64,000 nucleotides of DNA from DATBJJ01 sp963750915 (lineage in GTDB: Bacteria; Acidobacteriota; Vicinamibacteria; Vicinamibacterales; 2-12-FULL-66-21), in assembly GCA_963750915.1 (NCBI GenBank), contig CAVVSF010000006.1, positions 343,774 to 407,773 on the forward strand, in the 5' to 3' direction. Under the pieces are notes generated by a model, which was given only the letters and a program-made list of their open reading frames with translations, had not been told where the DNA came from and searched no databases. The first letter of the stretch is position 1; each line of letters starts with the position of its first letter. Both the position numbers and the translations under genes were made by a program. Of the stretch, positions 18,743-26,811 are shown in pieces.

Positions 18743-19699
18743 ATGTTCTCGCGCCTTGCACTGCCGGTCGGTCCCTGGGAACTTCTGAAGAGAACCGCAG
18801 GGGAGGTCGTCGAGGACGACGTGCTGTCGCTGGCGGCGCAACAGTCGTACTACTTGTTCTTCTCCCTGTTTCCCGCCCTGCTGACGCTGGTCTCGATCGC
18901 CAGCTTTTTTCCTCTGGAGAACCTTACCGACGAGGTCGTGCGGTATCTCGGCCGGCTGGCGCCGGAGGACGTGCTGCAGATCATCAATCAGCAGATCCTG
19001 GACATTTCGCGCCGGGAGAACGGCGGGCTGCTGACGTTCGCGTTTCTGATCACCATCTGGAGCAGCTCGGGGGCAATGGTCTCAATCATCACCACCCTCA
19101 ACACGGCCTACGACCTGAAGGAAAGCCGATCCTTCGTAAGAGTCCGGCTGACTGCGATCGTGCTGACGGTCGGCCTCGCGTTCTTCATCCTCCTGTCGAG
19201 CGCGCTCATCATCGTCGGACCGACGCTCGGGGAACGGCTGGCGGAGTCGATCCGGCTCGGGCCTGTTTTCGTGACGGCGTGGACGGTGCTGCAGTGGCCG
19301 GTGGTCTTCAGCCTCGCCGCAACCGGCATCGCGCTCGTCTACTATTTCGCTCCTGATGCCGAGCAGGACTGGGTGTGGCTGACCCCCGGCGCGGTGCTCG
19401 CCACGGTGTTGTGGATTCTCGTGTCGCTCGGGCTGAAGTCCTACATCGGATTCGCCGGCGACTTCAACGAAACCTACGGCACCCTCGGGACGGTCATGGT
19501 GCTCCTGCTCTGGTTTTACCTGACGTCCGCGGCGATCCTGGTGGGCGCCGAGTTGAACTCGGAGATCGAGCACGCCTCACCGCACGGCAAGGACCCGGGC
19601 GAGAAGAAAATCGGACAGAAGCGAAAGCTTGGTGCGGCGGCGCAGCGGTACTACGCCAGGCTCGAGGCGCGCGACAAAGAGGGCAAACGCGAGAATTGA
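18743..19699 (+). CDS. YihY/BrkB-family inner-membrane protein
   Basis: The 318-residue protein has about six hydrophobic helices and the family signatures: DDVLSLAAQQSYYLFFSLFP near residue 28, the ITIWSSSGAMVSIITTLNTA segment near residue 100 and NETYGTLGTVMVLLLWFYLT near residue 245, followed by GAELNSE. A Lys/Arg-rich cytoplasmic tail ends the protein. The family was once called ribonuclease BN by mistake; its role is unknown, with transport or envelope functions suggested. It is divergent from the M14 gene across a 110-bp gap and converges on the next gene. Confidence 0.88.
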   Translation: MFSRLALPVGPWELLKRTAGEVVEDDVLSLAAQQSYYLFFSLFPALLTLVSIASFFPLENLTDEVVRYLGRLAPEDVLQIINQQILDISRRENGGLLTFAFLITIWSSSGAMVSIITTLNTAYDLKESRSFVRVRLTAIVLTVGLAFFILLSSALIIVGPTLGERLAESIRLGPVFVTAWTVLQWPVVFSLAATGIALVYYFAPDAEQDWVWLTPGAVLATVLWILVSLGLKSYIGFAGDFNETYGTLGTVMVLLLWFYLTSAAILVGAELNSEIEHASPHGKDPGEKKIGQKRKLGAAAQRYYARLEARDKEGKREN

Positions 19700-19707
19700 C
19701 CGCGGTA

Positions 19708-20277
19708 TCAGGGTCTGCGGTTCGATGACGATGACGTCGTCGACGACTGGCCGGCCTTCTCCGATTTAGTTGGCGCCGGCGTCCAGGCGTCCGGTCTCAG
19801 CTTCCCGCCGAATCCCCAATAGACCGGCTCCGCCGTCTTTCGAAACCGGCGATCGTCTTCGTCCCTGACATCGCGGTCGTGCGAACGCGTCACGGGCACG
19901 TAGATCGGCACGGCGATTGGTACGACGACTTCCCGCACCACTGGTTCCCGCTCGACGATGACGACCTGCGGCGGCGGTGGAGGATCCGGTTGGGGCTCGA
20001 CGAACGGCTCCGGCTCCAGCATGACGGCCGGTGCCCGGCCGCTCTTGATCATCGCGATGATGACCTTCTCGCTGACGCCCGCCTTCTTGAGCGTCTGCAG
20101 CGACGCGGCATCGATGGGAAAGACGCGGGGATCGATCTCGATCAGCGCCAGCAGCGCCTCTTCGCCGAGACCGGCACGCGAGAGGTCGATGATCTCCTGA
20201 AGCGTGACCGCCTCTGCGCGAAGCGGGGCCGCGGCAAGCGTCAGCACCATCATCGGAAGCACTGCCCAGCGAGTCAT
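19708..20277 (-). CDS. Secreted protein of unknown function with Pro-rich middle
   Basis: The ATG at 20277 follows AGGAGCGG and starts a signal peptide (MTRWAVLPMMVLTLAAAPLR). The 189-residue product has a small helical domain (VTLQEIIDLSRAGLGEEALL to KAGVSEKVIIAMIKSGR, about residues 24-75) that resembles short helical repeats seen in other acidobacterial secreted proteins. A Pro/Val/Glu-rich linker (PEPFVEPQPDPPPPPQVVIV) and a Ser/Thr-rich tail follow. Function is unknown. The helical part followed by a charged linker suggests an envelope scaffold role, but that is a guess. Confidence 0.65.
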   Translation of the reverse strand: MTRWAVLPMMVLTLAAAPLRAEAVTLQEIIDLSRAGLGEEALLALIEIDPRVFPIDAASLQTLKKAGVSEKVIIAMIKSGRAPAVMLEPEPFVEPQPDPPPPPQVVIVEREPVVREVVVPIAVPIYVPVTRSHDRDVRDEDDRRFRKTAEPVYWGFGGKLRPDAWTPAPTKSEKAGQSSTTSSSSNRRP

Positions 20278-20558
20278 TTTCAACCGCTCCTTCGCTGCAT
20301 CGCGCACCTGGCGTCCCGCAGGCCGCCACGTTATCGTGTTCCCGGCTGCAACGCCAGTGCCCCGGCAAACCACCGCGAATCGGCCTGTTTCCGCCGGCCG
20401 GGCTGGTGGTGGTCCTGTCGCGAGGACAGCACTGTCTCCGGGGAGGCGCAGGGGGCACAGACTGGCGCGCGATGGGCCGAAATATCAGGGGTATCGAGCA
20501 GTTTTGCGAGGTACGGTCCTTGCTCAGCGGGTAGGTGGAACCAGGAGCACTACCAGTC

Positions 20559-21533
20559 ATGTTTGCGAAACCAGTCGTCCTTGGCCTGTTTGCCGCGGCT
20601 TGCGTCACCGCCGCCGCCGGAGGCGCGTATCTGGCGGTCCGCCAGAACGACGCGCCGACTGTAGTCGCCTCCCCGGCTGAAGCGGTAGCCCCGGCGCCAG
20701 TCGCCGAGACCGAGACGGTCGTCTCGCCAGCCAAACCCATTGAGCCCTCCGCCCCGCCGGAGGCGGCTGAGCCGGTCGAGAAGCCGTCGCCGCGGCCGCG
20801 CGTCAACACGCCGGCGTCTTCGCGCACGCCGCGGCCCGCACCAGTAGCGCGCAAGGATGCTCCGCCGCCCGCTGCTGCGCCGCAGAGGGACGCGTACGTG
20901 GCGGCGCCGGCCGTCGAGCCTGTAGGTGCGACGCCAGCACCTGTCGCAACGGCCCCGGTCGCGCCGCTGCCGGAACCGCCGCCCCCGCCGCCGGTCCCGC
21001 GCATCGTCGAAGTCGTGGTTCCGGCCTCCTCCGTGGTCGGGCTGAAGGTCGAGACCTCGCTCACCAGCGAAACCGCCCAGGTAGAAGACCGCGTCGAAGC
21101 TCGGGTGACGCGGGAGGTGATGTCGGACGGCCGCGTCGCAATACCGGCCGGAGCTCGCGTGCTCGGTGACGTGATCCTGGTCGAGCGCGGCGGCAAGATG
21201 AAGACCAAGGCCCGGCTGGGCGTTCGCTTCCATACCCTGGTGCTCGCGGACGGCAGCAGCGTGCCGTTCCGCACGGATGCGATCTTCCGCGAGGGCTCCT
21301 CGCCCGGCTCGGAGAGCGCGCGCAAGATCGGCGGCGCAGCGATCGGCGGCGCCGTCCTGGGGGCCATCATCGGCGGCGCGAAGGGGGCGGCGATTGGCGG
21401 CGCGACCGGCGCCGGCGCCGGCGGCGCTGTCGTCATGGCCGGCGATCGAAACCCGGCGACTCTGCCATTTGGAACCGTCGTGACGGTTCGTCTCACGTCT
21501 CCCGTATCGATCGACATCGAGAAGGAACTCTAA
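20559..21533 (+). CDS. Membrane-anchored protein with Pro/Ala linker, beta domain and glycine zipper
   Basis: Starting at ATG 20559 (AGGAG 11 bp upstream), the roughly 324-residue product has an N-terminal membrane helix (VVLGLFAAACVTAAAGGAYL) and a Pro/Ala/Val linker of about 110 residues. Next is a beta domain (VVVPASSVVGLKVETSLTSE, VTREVMSDGRVAIPAGARVL) that recalls the VirB10/TrbI-like and outer-membrane stability proteins. A glycine-zipper stretch (GGAAIGGAVLGAIIGGAKGA, about residues 265-295) precedes the end VTVRLTSPVSIDIEKEL. No function can be assigned; an envelope-spanning or pore-lining role fits. Confidence 0.6.
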   Translation: MFAKPVVLGLFAAACVTAAAGGAYLAVRQNDAPTVVASPAEAVAPAPVAETETVVSPAKPIEPSAPPEAAEPVEKPSPRPRVNTPASSRTPRPAPVARKDAPPPAAAPQRDAYVAAPAVEPVGATPAPVATAPVAPLPEPPPPPPVPRIVEVVVPASSVVGLKVETSLTSETAQVEDRVEARVTREVMSDGRVAIPAGARVLGDVILVERGGKMKTKARLGVRFHTLVLADGSSVPFRTDAIFREGSSPGSESARKIGGAAIGGAVLGAIIGGAKGAAIGGATGAGAGGAVVMAGDRNPATLPFGTVVTVRLTSPVSIDIEKEL

Positions 21534-21651
21534 GCTCTTCAGTAATTGCGTCGAGGCATAGCGATTGCACCGACGTTACCCGACTACGTCCCAACGGACG
21601 AGTCGGATGGCGTGCCGAGCCCGGCCGCCCAGAGCTTAGGAGACGAACGAA

Positions 21652-22278
21652 ATGTCAGTCCGTAAACTGTTCATTGCCGCCACGCTGGTTCTTTTTACCT
21701 CCCTTGCTACCCCGACAAAGGCATCCGCTGACTGGCTGCTGACCCCGTTCGTCGGCTGGAACTGGGGCGGCGCGGTGGACCTCTACGAGTTCGACGATTT
21801 CGACGACGAGTTCGAGCAGAAAGCCATGTTCGGCGCATCGCTCGCATGGATGGGAGCCGGCATCATCGGCTTCGAATTCGACTTCGGCTACACGCCGAAC
21901 TTCTTCCAGAACACGGTCGGCGACGACGACTTCGAGTTCGGCGACACCAACGTGACGACCCTGATGGGCAATCTCATCGTCGGTATTCCGATTGGCGGAC
22001 AGAGCGGCGTCGGCTTCCGGCCTTACGCAGTCGGCGGCATCGGCCTCATCAAGAGCTCGATCGGCGACGCCGAAGACCTCTTCGACATCGACTCGACCAA
22101 CTGGGGGTTCAACGTCGGCGCCGGCGCCAACTTCTTCTTCACCGACAACTTTGGCATCCGCGGCGACGTGCGCTACTTCCGGCAGATTGAGGACTTCGAA
22201 GGCGAAGACGAGTTCTCGATCGGCATCACCGACTTCAGGTTCTGGCGCGGCACCGTCGGCGCGACGTTCCGCTTCTAG
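21652..22278 (+). CDS. Outer-membrane beta-barrel protein (OmpA/OmpW-like, 8 strands)
   Basis: AGGAGA precedes the ATG. The 208-residue product has a signal peptide (about residues 1-27) and alternating aromatic and acidic strands such as WLLTPFVGWNWGGAVDLYEF, IGFEFDFGYTPNFFQ, FRPYAVGGIGLI and NWGFNVGAGANFFF. It ends in the outer-membrane sorting pattern with terminal Phe (TVGATFRF). Acidic loops (DDFDDEFEQ, EDFEGEDEF) may bind cations. The role is probably structural or a narrow pore. Its stop codon overlaps that of the convergent phosphatase gene in a shared CTAG. Confidence 0.8.
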   Translation: MSVRKLFIAATLVLFTSLATPTKASADWLLTPFVGWNWGGAVDLYEFDDFDDEFEQKAMFGASLAWMGAGIIGFEFDFGYTPNFFQNTVGDDDFEFGDTNVTTLMGNLIVGIPIGGQSGVGFRPYAVGGIGLIKSSIGDAEDLFDIDSTNWGFNVGAGANFFFTDNFGIRGDVRYFRQIEDFEGEDEFSIGITDFRFWRGTVGATFRF

Positions 22279-22727
22279 CCTGCGGCTCCGGCGATACGCC
22301 ATCGTTCTTTCCACCGCGGTCCGTCCGCTTCGAGCGCGACGAGGCCGTGCAGTGGAAAGGCGATGGCGTTCGTGTCTGCATTCGCCGTCAGCAGCGCGAG
22401 CGCTGCGGGCAGGTGCGGCATGTGGCCGACGATGATGATGTCGCGGTCCTCTTCAATCAACCGGTCGCGGATCCAAGCTGGCGGATCGTCCGGTTGCAGT
22501 CCACGGATCGCTTCGAAAGTTGCCAGCGGATTGCAGAGCCGCCAGAACGGCTCCGCGGTCTGACGCGCGCGAAGTTTGCCGCTGTGCCAGATCGCGCGTG
22601 GCACGACACCGCGCGATGCACATTCCTGCGCCAGCGTTTCCGCCTGGCTTCGCCCCAGCACGCTCAGTGGCCGCTGTGGCTCGACGTCGGGACCAACCGC
22701 GTCGCCGTGGTGCACGAGATAAATCAT
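22275..22727 (-). CDS. sixA: SixA-type phosphohistidine phosphatase
   Basis: The 150-residue protein is a short histidine phosphatase: LVHHGDA at residues 4-10 in place of the usual LVRHGEA, PLSVLGRSQAETLA, then SGKLRARQTAEPF with the conserved Arg-Gln-Thr, and VGHMPHL near residue 101 with the second catalytic His. SixA removes phosphate from phosphohistidine on phosphotransfer proteins. The Arg to His change before the nucleophilic His is notable; many environmental SixA proteins have Gln there, so activity may be kept. It lies 9 bp downstream of argH on the same strand. Confidence 0.82.
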   Translation of the reverse strand: MIYLVHHGDAVGPDVEPQRPLSVLGRSQAETLAQECASRGVVPRAIWHSGKLRARQTAEPFWRLCNPLATFEAIRGLQPDDPPAWIRDRLIEEDRDIIIVGHMPHLPAALALLTANADTNAIAFPLHGLVALEADGPRWKERWRIAGAAG

Positions 22728-22736
22728 TGTCAGCGC

Positions 22737-24124
22737 TCACTGCTGCGCCGCGAGCCAGCCTTTCGCTTCGTCGAGAGCGCGGGCGACGGCGTCAGGATGC
22801 GTCGACTGCGGCGTGCGCTTCTTCGCGATCGACGCCGCCGGCGTGATCGCCGTGCGGACGTCGGCTTCGAACAGCGGCGAGTGCGTCCGCCACTCGTCGA
22901 TGGTGAGATCGTCGAACGAACGCTTCTCGCGAACCAGGCGGCGGACCAGCGCGCCGACGATCTCGTGCGCGTCGCGGAAAGGCACGCCCTTGGCGACGAG
23001 ATAGTCGGCGACGTCGGTCGCCAGCAGCAGCCCTGACGCCGCCCGTTCCGTCACCGCCGCGTTGAGCTCGAGGCCGCTGACGACCGACGCCGTCGCCGCC
23101 AGCGAGCCGCGCAGGGTATCCTCGGTTTCGAACAACGCTTCCTTGTCCTCCTGCAGATCCTTGCTGTAGCCGATCGGCAGGCCCTTCATCGTCGCCAGCC
23201 ATCCGGTCAGCCGCCCGATCACGCGCCCGGACTTGCCGCGCACGAGCTCCATCGGATCCGGATTCTTCTTCTGCGGCATCAGGCTGCTGCCCGTCGCCGC
23301 GGTGTCGGCGAGCTCGAAGAACCCGAACTCCTCGGACGTGAAGAGAATCACGTCCTCCGCCAGCCGGCTCAAGTGCACCATCGTCAACGAGCTGACGTAG
23401 AGGAACGTGGCGACGATGTCGCGATCGCCGGTCGCGTCGATGCTGTTGCGGACGACGGCGGCGAAGCCGAGGTCGCGGGCGAGCGCGTCGACGTCGATGG
23501 GATAGCTGGTGCCGGCGATGGCGCCGGAGCCGAGCGGCAGTTCGTCGACGTCGACGAGCAGCCGGGCGAGGCGGTCGTGATCGCGGCGGAACGCCGAAGT
23601 GTGGGCGAGAAAGAAATGCGCGGCAAGGATCGGCTGCGCCCGCCGCAGGTGCGTGTACGACGGCATGGCGGCCGATCCGGCGCGCGACGCCGACGTCACC
23701 AGAACGTCGATCAGCGCGACGAGCGAGCGCTGCAGCTGCGGCAGCCGGCGCTTGAGATAGAGGCGGAGATCGACCGCCACCTGCTCGTTGCGCGACCGGC
23801 CGGTGTGCAGCCGGCGACCGGCGTCGCCGATGCGCTGCACGAGCTCGCGCTCGACGAAGGCATGGACGTCTTCGTCCGCCGCGGCCGGCGCCGAATCGAA
23901 GAAGGCGGGATCGCCGCCGGCGGCAAGCAGTCGGCCAGGCCGCGCCGGATCTTGTCCGCGTCGCCGGGCGTCAGCACGCCGGCGCGCTCGAGCGCCGTCG
24001 CCCAGGCAACGCTGCCGCGCACGTCGTCCTCGAAGAGGCGGCGATCGAACCCGAACGAGCGGCCGAACTCGACGAGAGCCGCGTCGGGATCGCCCTCGAA
24101 CCTTCCTGACCAGAGATGTGCCAC
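22737..24124 (-). CDS. argH: Argininosuccinate lyase, one frame change
   Basis: The gene starts MAHLWSGRFEGDPDAALVEF at 24124 and would encode about 462 residues, normal for the family. It releases arginine and fumarate from argininosuccinate. The frame changes near 23930 (GLADC, then LLAAGGDPAFFDSAP one base off), consistent with one missing base. Downstream all signatures are intact: HTGRSRNEQVAVDLR, TYTHLRRAQPI-like YTHLRRAQPI, and the catalytic loop GSSLMPQKKNPDPMELVRGK, followed by GLPIGYSKDLQEDKEALF. It lies 12 bp after the argG-like gene on the same strand. Confidence 0.9.
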
Positions 24125-24136
24125 GGGAACGCGTTC

Positions 24137-25171
24137 CTACTGAATGAGACCATCGGCGGTGACCGCCGGCGGCGTCGGGTGAACGGAGGGCGCCGGTGCG
24201 CTCGAGACGACGCGGCAGTCGCCGCGAAGGAGCTCGAGGTGCACCGAGCCGGTGACCTGCGCCTGGACCGCGTGCGTGAAGGCATCGAGCGCATCGCGCG
24301 TCGCAGTGAACCACTGGCCCGACTGAATCAGGTCGGCATAGGCGGCGCCGACCTGGCCGATGATCGCTGCCAGCGCCTTCGGGCTGGCAGCGGCCGTCAA
24401 CGCGGCGTGAGCGACGTGCAGCGTCACCGCTGCCGGCGCTTCCGCCACCTCGCGGAACCTCGAACCGTCGGCCTTGACGATCGCCGCGTCGCTGCGGCCG
24501 ATGCCGTGCGTGCCGCCGATGATCTCCAGGCTCTCGATCATCTCGAGCAATGACATCTCGATGCCATTGACACGAACCGGCATGCCGCGCACGAACTCGA
24601 GCTCGGCGGTCGCCGGGCGGTCCGGCCCGTCAGCGGGAGAGCTGGTCAGCATGTAAAGGTCGTCCGAGACGTCCGTCCCGCCTGTCGCATCGACGGCGCG
24701 GCCCCAGACGTTGGCGGCGATCTGTGCCGAATCGTCATCGGCGCCGGTCGGCACCGTGATCAGCTCGCGCGCCGGGTCGAGCGAACGAACCAGGACGCCG
24801 AGCGAGGCGCGATCGTAGCCGCGCCCGGCGCCGTGGGCGATGGCGGTCGCGTTCTCCATGACCGCGAGGTCGACGACCTTGCGAGCGATGATCGGCCGCG
24901 CCAGGGCCGGCGTCACCGGCGGACGCGGGCCGGCAAACGCCCCCGCCTGCAGCGCCGGCAGCAGGTAGTCGCGCGCGAACTCGTCGCGGGCGTCGACGAC
25001 GTGACAGCGCACGGCGCCGAGCGAGAGCGCGCGCTCGCGCTGCTCGACCAGGTCTCTCCTGCGGCCGAGATCCACCAGCACCGCGACGACCTCGGCGGCA
25101 TGCCGCTGCAGCAGCCAGGGAATCGCCGGCGCGGATTCCGCTCCGGCATACGCAAGGATGATTCGCTTCAT
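24137..25171 (-). CDS. Argininosuccinate synthase-like protein lacking the ATP-binding signature
   Basis: The uninterrupted 344-residue frame follows the ArgG scaffold from end to end: MKRIILAY, the DEFARDYLLPALQAGA region, ENATAIAHG, NVWGRAVDATG, the GMPVRVNGIEMSLLEMIESL segment with IGGTHGIGR, and EAPAAVTLHVAH. But the PP-loop (family SGGLDTS) reads AGAESAP at residues 9-15. The family HGCTGKGNDQVR is HGAGRGYDRASL, the ENRLVGIKSRE segment is degenerate, and a loop of some 25 residues after the middle is missing. ArgG joins citrulline and aspartate using ATP, so this protein looks unable to bind ATP normally. It is in the arg gene cluster between argH and argR. It may be a pseudoenzyme, a partner of a true ArgG elsewhere, or a new activity. 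Confidence 0.75.
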   Translation of the reverse strand: MKRIILAYAGAESAPAIPWLLQRHAAEVVAVLVDLGRRRDLVEQRERALSLGAVRCHVVDARDEFARDYLLPALQAGAFAGPRPPVTPALARPIIARKVVDLAVMENATAIAHGAGRGYDRASLGVLVRSLDPARELITVPTGADDDSAQIAANVWGRAVDATGGTDVSDDLYMLTSSPADGPDRPATAELEFVRGMPVRVNGIEMSLLEMIESLEIIGGTHGIGRSDAAIVKADGSRFREVAEAPAAVTLHVAHAALTAAASPKALAAIIGQVGAAYADLIQSGQWFTATRDALDAFTHAVQAQVTGSVHLELLRGDCRVVSSAPAPSVHPTPPAVTADGLIQ

Positions 25172-25247
25172 CAGTTCCTCTATCTCTCTACGCGGCTCCG
25201 CCGCGGCTCTCTAACGCGGCTCCGACGCGGGCTACGACGCCGGCGCC

Positions 25248-25715
25248 TCAGCGGGCGGCCGACACCTGCAGCCCGCGAAAGCGCTCCGCGATCGCCGCCG
25301 CATCCGCGGCGGAGCGACAAATGACCAGGATCGTGTCGTCGCCGCCAATCGTTCCGGCAATCTCCGGCACCCGCGCGCGATCGATCGCCACGGCGAGCGA
25401 TTGCGCCTGGCCGGGATCGGTCCGCAGCACCAGGAGTTGCTCGACCGTCTCCGCGGTCCGCAGGAACTCCCCGACAGCCCGCTTCAACCCGGCCAGGGCG
25501 TCCCCGCTCGTCGCCTGCTCGGCACCCGGACGGCGGTATGCGCCGTCGACAGCGCGCTTCACGAGGCCAAGGTCGCGAATGTCCCGTGAAAGTGTCGCCT
25601 GCGTCGCCTCGATGCCGGCATCCCGCAACCTGGTCCGAAGCTGCTCCTGGCTCGTAATTGCTTCGCGTTCAACGAGTTCGAGGATTGCCGCCTTGCGGCG
25701 GAGCTGCATCACCAT
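25248..25715 (-). CDS. argR: Arginine repressor
   Basis: The product has about 155 residues. The winged-helix N terminus (AAILELVEREAITSQEQLRT, TQATLSRDIRDLGLVK) and the C-terminal arginine-binding hexamer domain (VPEIAGTIGGDDTILVICRS) are typical. With arginine bound it should repress arg genes. An in-frame ATG at 25736 is also possible, but its codons overlap a TATACT that would serve as the -10 for this gene, so the ATG at 25715 is preferred. It is divergent from argC, which places the repressor gene next to the promoter it should control. Confidence 0.9.
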   Translation of the reverse strand: MVMQLRRKAAILELVEREAITSQEQLRTRLRDAGIEATQATLSRDIRDLGLVKRAVDGAYRRPGAEQATSGDALAGLKRAVGEFLRTAETVEQLLVLRTDPGQAQSLAVAIDRARVPEIAGTIGGDDTILVICRSAADAAAIAERFRGLQVSAAR

Positions 25716-25721
25716 GAGTAA

Positions 25722-25746
25722 CGAATGAGTATACATGAATATGCAG
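25722..25746. promoter_or_regulatory. Candidate ARG-box region between argR and argC
   Basis: This AT-rich patch contains TGAGTATACATGAATATGCA, with two TGAAT/TGAGT half-sites resembling the E. coli ARG consensus (TGAAT, four weak bases, ATTCA). The symmetry is imperfect. It sits over the proposed argR promoter and 30-50 bp before the argC -35, the expected place for ArgR binding. Inference from position mainly. Confidence 0.35.
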
Positions 25747-25774
25747 GTGACCGACCAAAGTCATGAGGTTTTTC

Positions 25775-25803
25775 TTGACTGACTGCGAACGAGCCTGTAT
25801 AAC
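25775..25803 (+). promoter_or_regulatory. Sigma-70 type promoter for the argCBDAJF operon
   Basis: TTGACT (25775-25780) and TATAAC (25798-25803) are separated by exactly 17 bp, an almost ideal housekeeping promoter in otherwise GC-rich DNA. The expected transcription start, about 25810, is only some 5 nt before the argC ATG at 25815, so the transcript would be leaderless or nearly so; the AGAGG at 25805-25809 would be lost. Confidence 0.7.
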
Positions 25804-25814
25804 TAGAGGTTCGG

Positions 25815-26810
25815 ATGAATACTTATACGCCGGTAAGGGTAGGTGTCGTCGGGGCAACGGGCTATTCCGGGATGGAGCTTCTCCGCCGGCTGGCCAGGCA
25901 CCCGTACGTCGACCTGCGGGCGGCGATGGGGTCGGCCACCTCAGAGGCGAAGCGCCTGCCGTCGCTCCGGAAGATCTGGGACGCCCCGATCGAGAAGCTC
26001 GACGTCGAGCGGCTGGTGAAGGATACCGACGCCGTCTTCCTCGCCGTGCCGGACACGCTGTCGGCGGAAATCGGTCCCGAGCTGGCGCGGCGCGGCTCCC
26101 GGGTGTTCGACATCTCGGGGGCGTTCCGCCTGCGCACCGACAGCGAACGGCAGCGCTGGTATCCGCACTCGCCGAAGCCGGAGGTGCCGGTTACCTACGG
26201 CTTGACCGAACGGTATCGCGAGGCCCTGCGGACGGCATCGCTCGTCGCCTGCGCGGGCTGCTATCCGACCGCAGCGATCCTGCCGCTGCAGCCGCTCGTG
26301 GCGGCCGGACTGCTGCAACCCGGCATCGTCATCGACGCGAAGTCCGGGATCTCCGGCGCCGGCAAGACGCCCACCGAGCGCACGCATTTCTCCGAGGTGC
26401 ACGGCAGCATGTCGGCCTACGGGGTGTTCTCGCACCGGCATGGCGCCGAAATTCAGCAGGAGCTCGGTGTCGACGTCACCTTCGTGCCGCATCTCGTGCC
26501 GCTCGACCGCGGGATTCTCGAAACCATCTACGCCCGGCTGCAGCCGGGTGTCGATGCCGCGGCGATCGAAAAGGTCCTGCACGACGCCTACGGCACGTCG
26601 CCGTTCGTCCGGCTTACGGGCAGCGAGCTGCCGGAGATCAAGCACGTCGCGCACACGAACTACTGCGACATCGGCTGGAGGGTCGATCGCCCGGGCGGTC
26701 AGCTGGTGCTCGTCTCGTGCATCGACAACCTGGTCAAGGGTGCCGCCGGCCAGGCGATTCAGAACTTCAACGTCGCCTACGGGTTCGACGAGACGGCGGG
26801 GTTGAACTGA
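25815..26810 (+). CDS. argC: N-acetyl-gamma-glutamyl-phosphate reductase
   Basis: The 331-residue protein has the NADP-binding GVVGATGYSGMELLRRL at residues 9-25, the active-site cysteine in ACAGCYPTAAILPLQPL (about residue 150) and the AKSGISGAGKTPTERTHFSE and FVPHLVPLDRGILETIYARL segments that define ArgC. It reduces acetylglutamyl phosphate to the semialdehyde, step 3 of arginine synthesis. It is the first gene of the plus-strand operon, preceded by a strong promoter and the divergent argR. Confidence 0.96.
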   Translation: MNTYTPVRVGVVGATGYSGMELLRRLARHPYVDLRAAMGSATSEAKRLPSLRKIWDAPIEKLDVERLVKDTDAVFLAVPDTLSAEIGPELARRGSRVFDISGAFRLRTDSERQRWYPHSPKPEVPVTYGLTERYREALRTASLVACAGCYPTAAILPLQPLVAAGLLQPGIVIDAKSGISGAGKTPTERTHFSEVHGSMSAYGVFSHRHGAEIQQELGVDVTFVPHLVPLDRGILETIYARLQPGVDAAAIEKVLHDAYGTSPFVRLTGSELPEIKHVAHTNYCDIGWRVDRPGGQLVLVSCIDNLVKGAAGQAIQNFNVAYGFDETAGLN

Positions 26811-26811
26811 C

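Noticed and set aside
25737..25814. An Arg-codon leader peptide before argC
   Set aside because: No short frame with clustered Arg codons and no terminator hairpin are present, and the promoter leaves only about 5 nt of leader; ArgR control is the simpler explanation.
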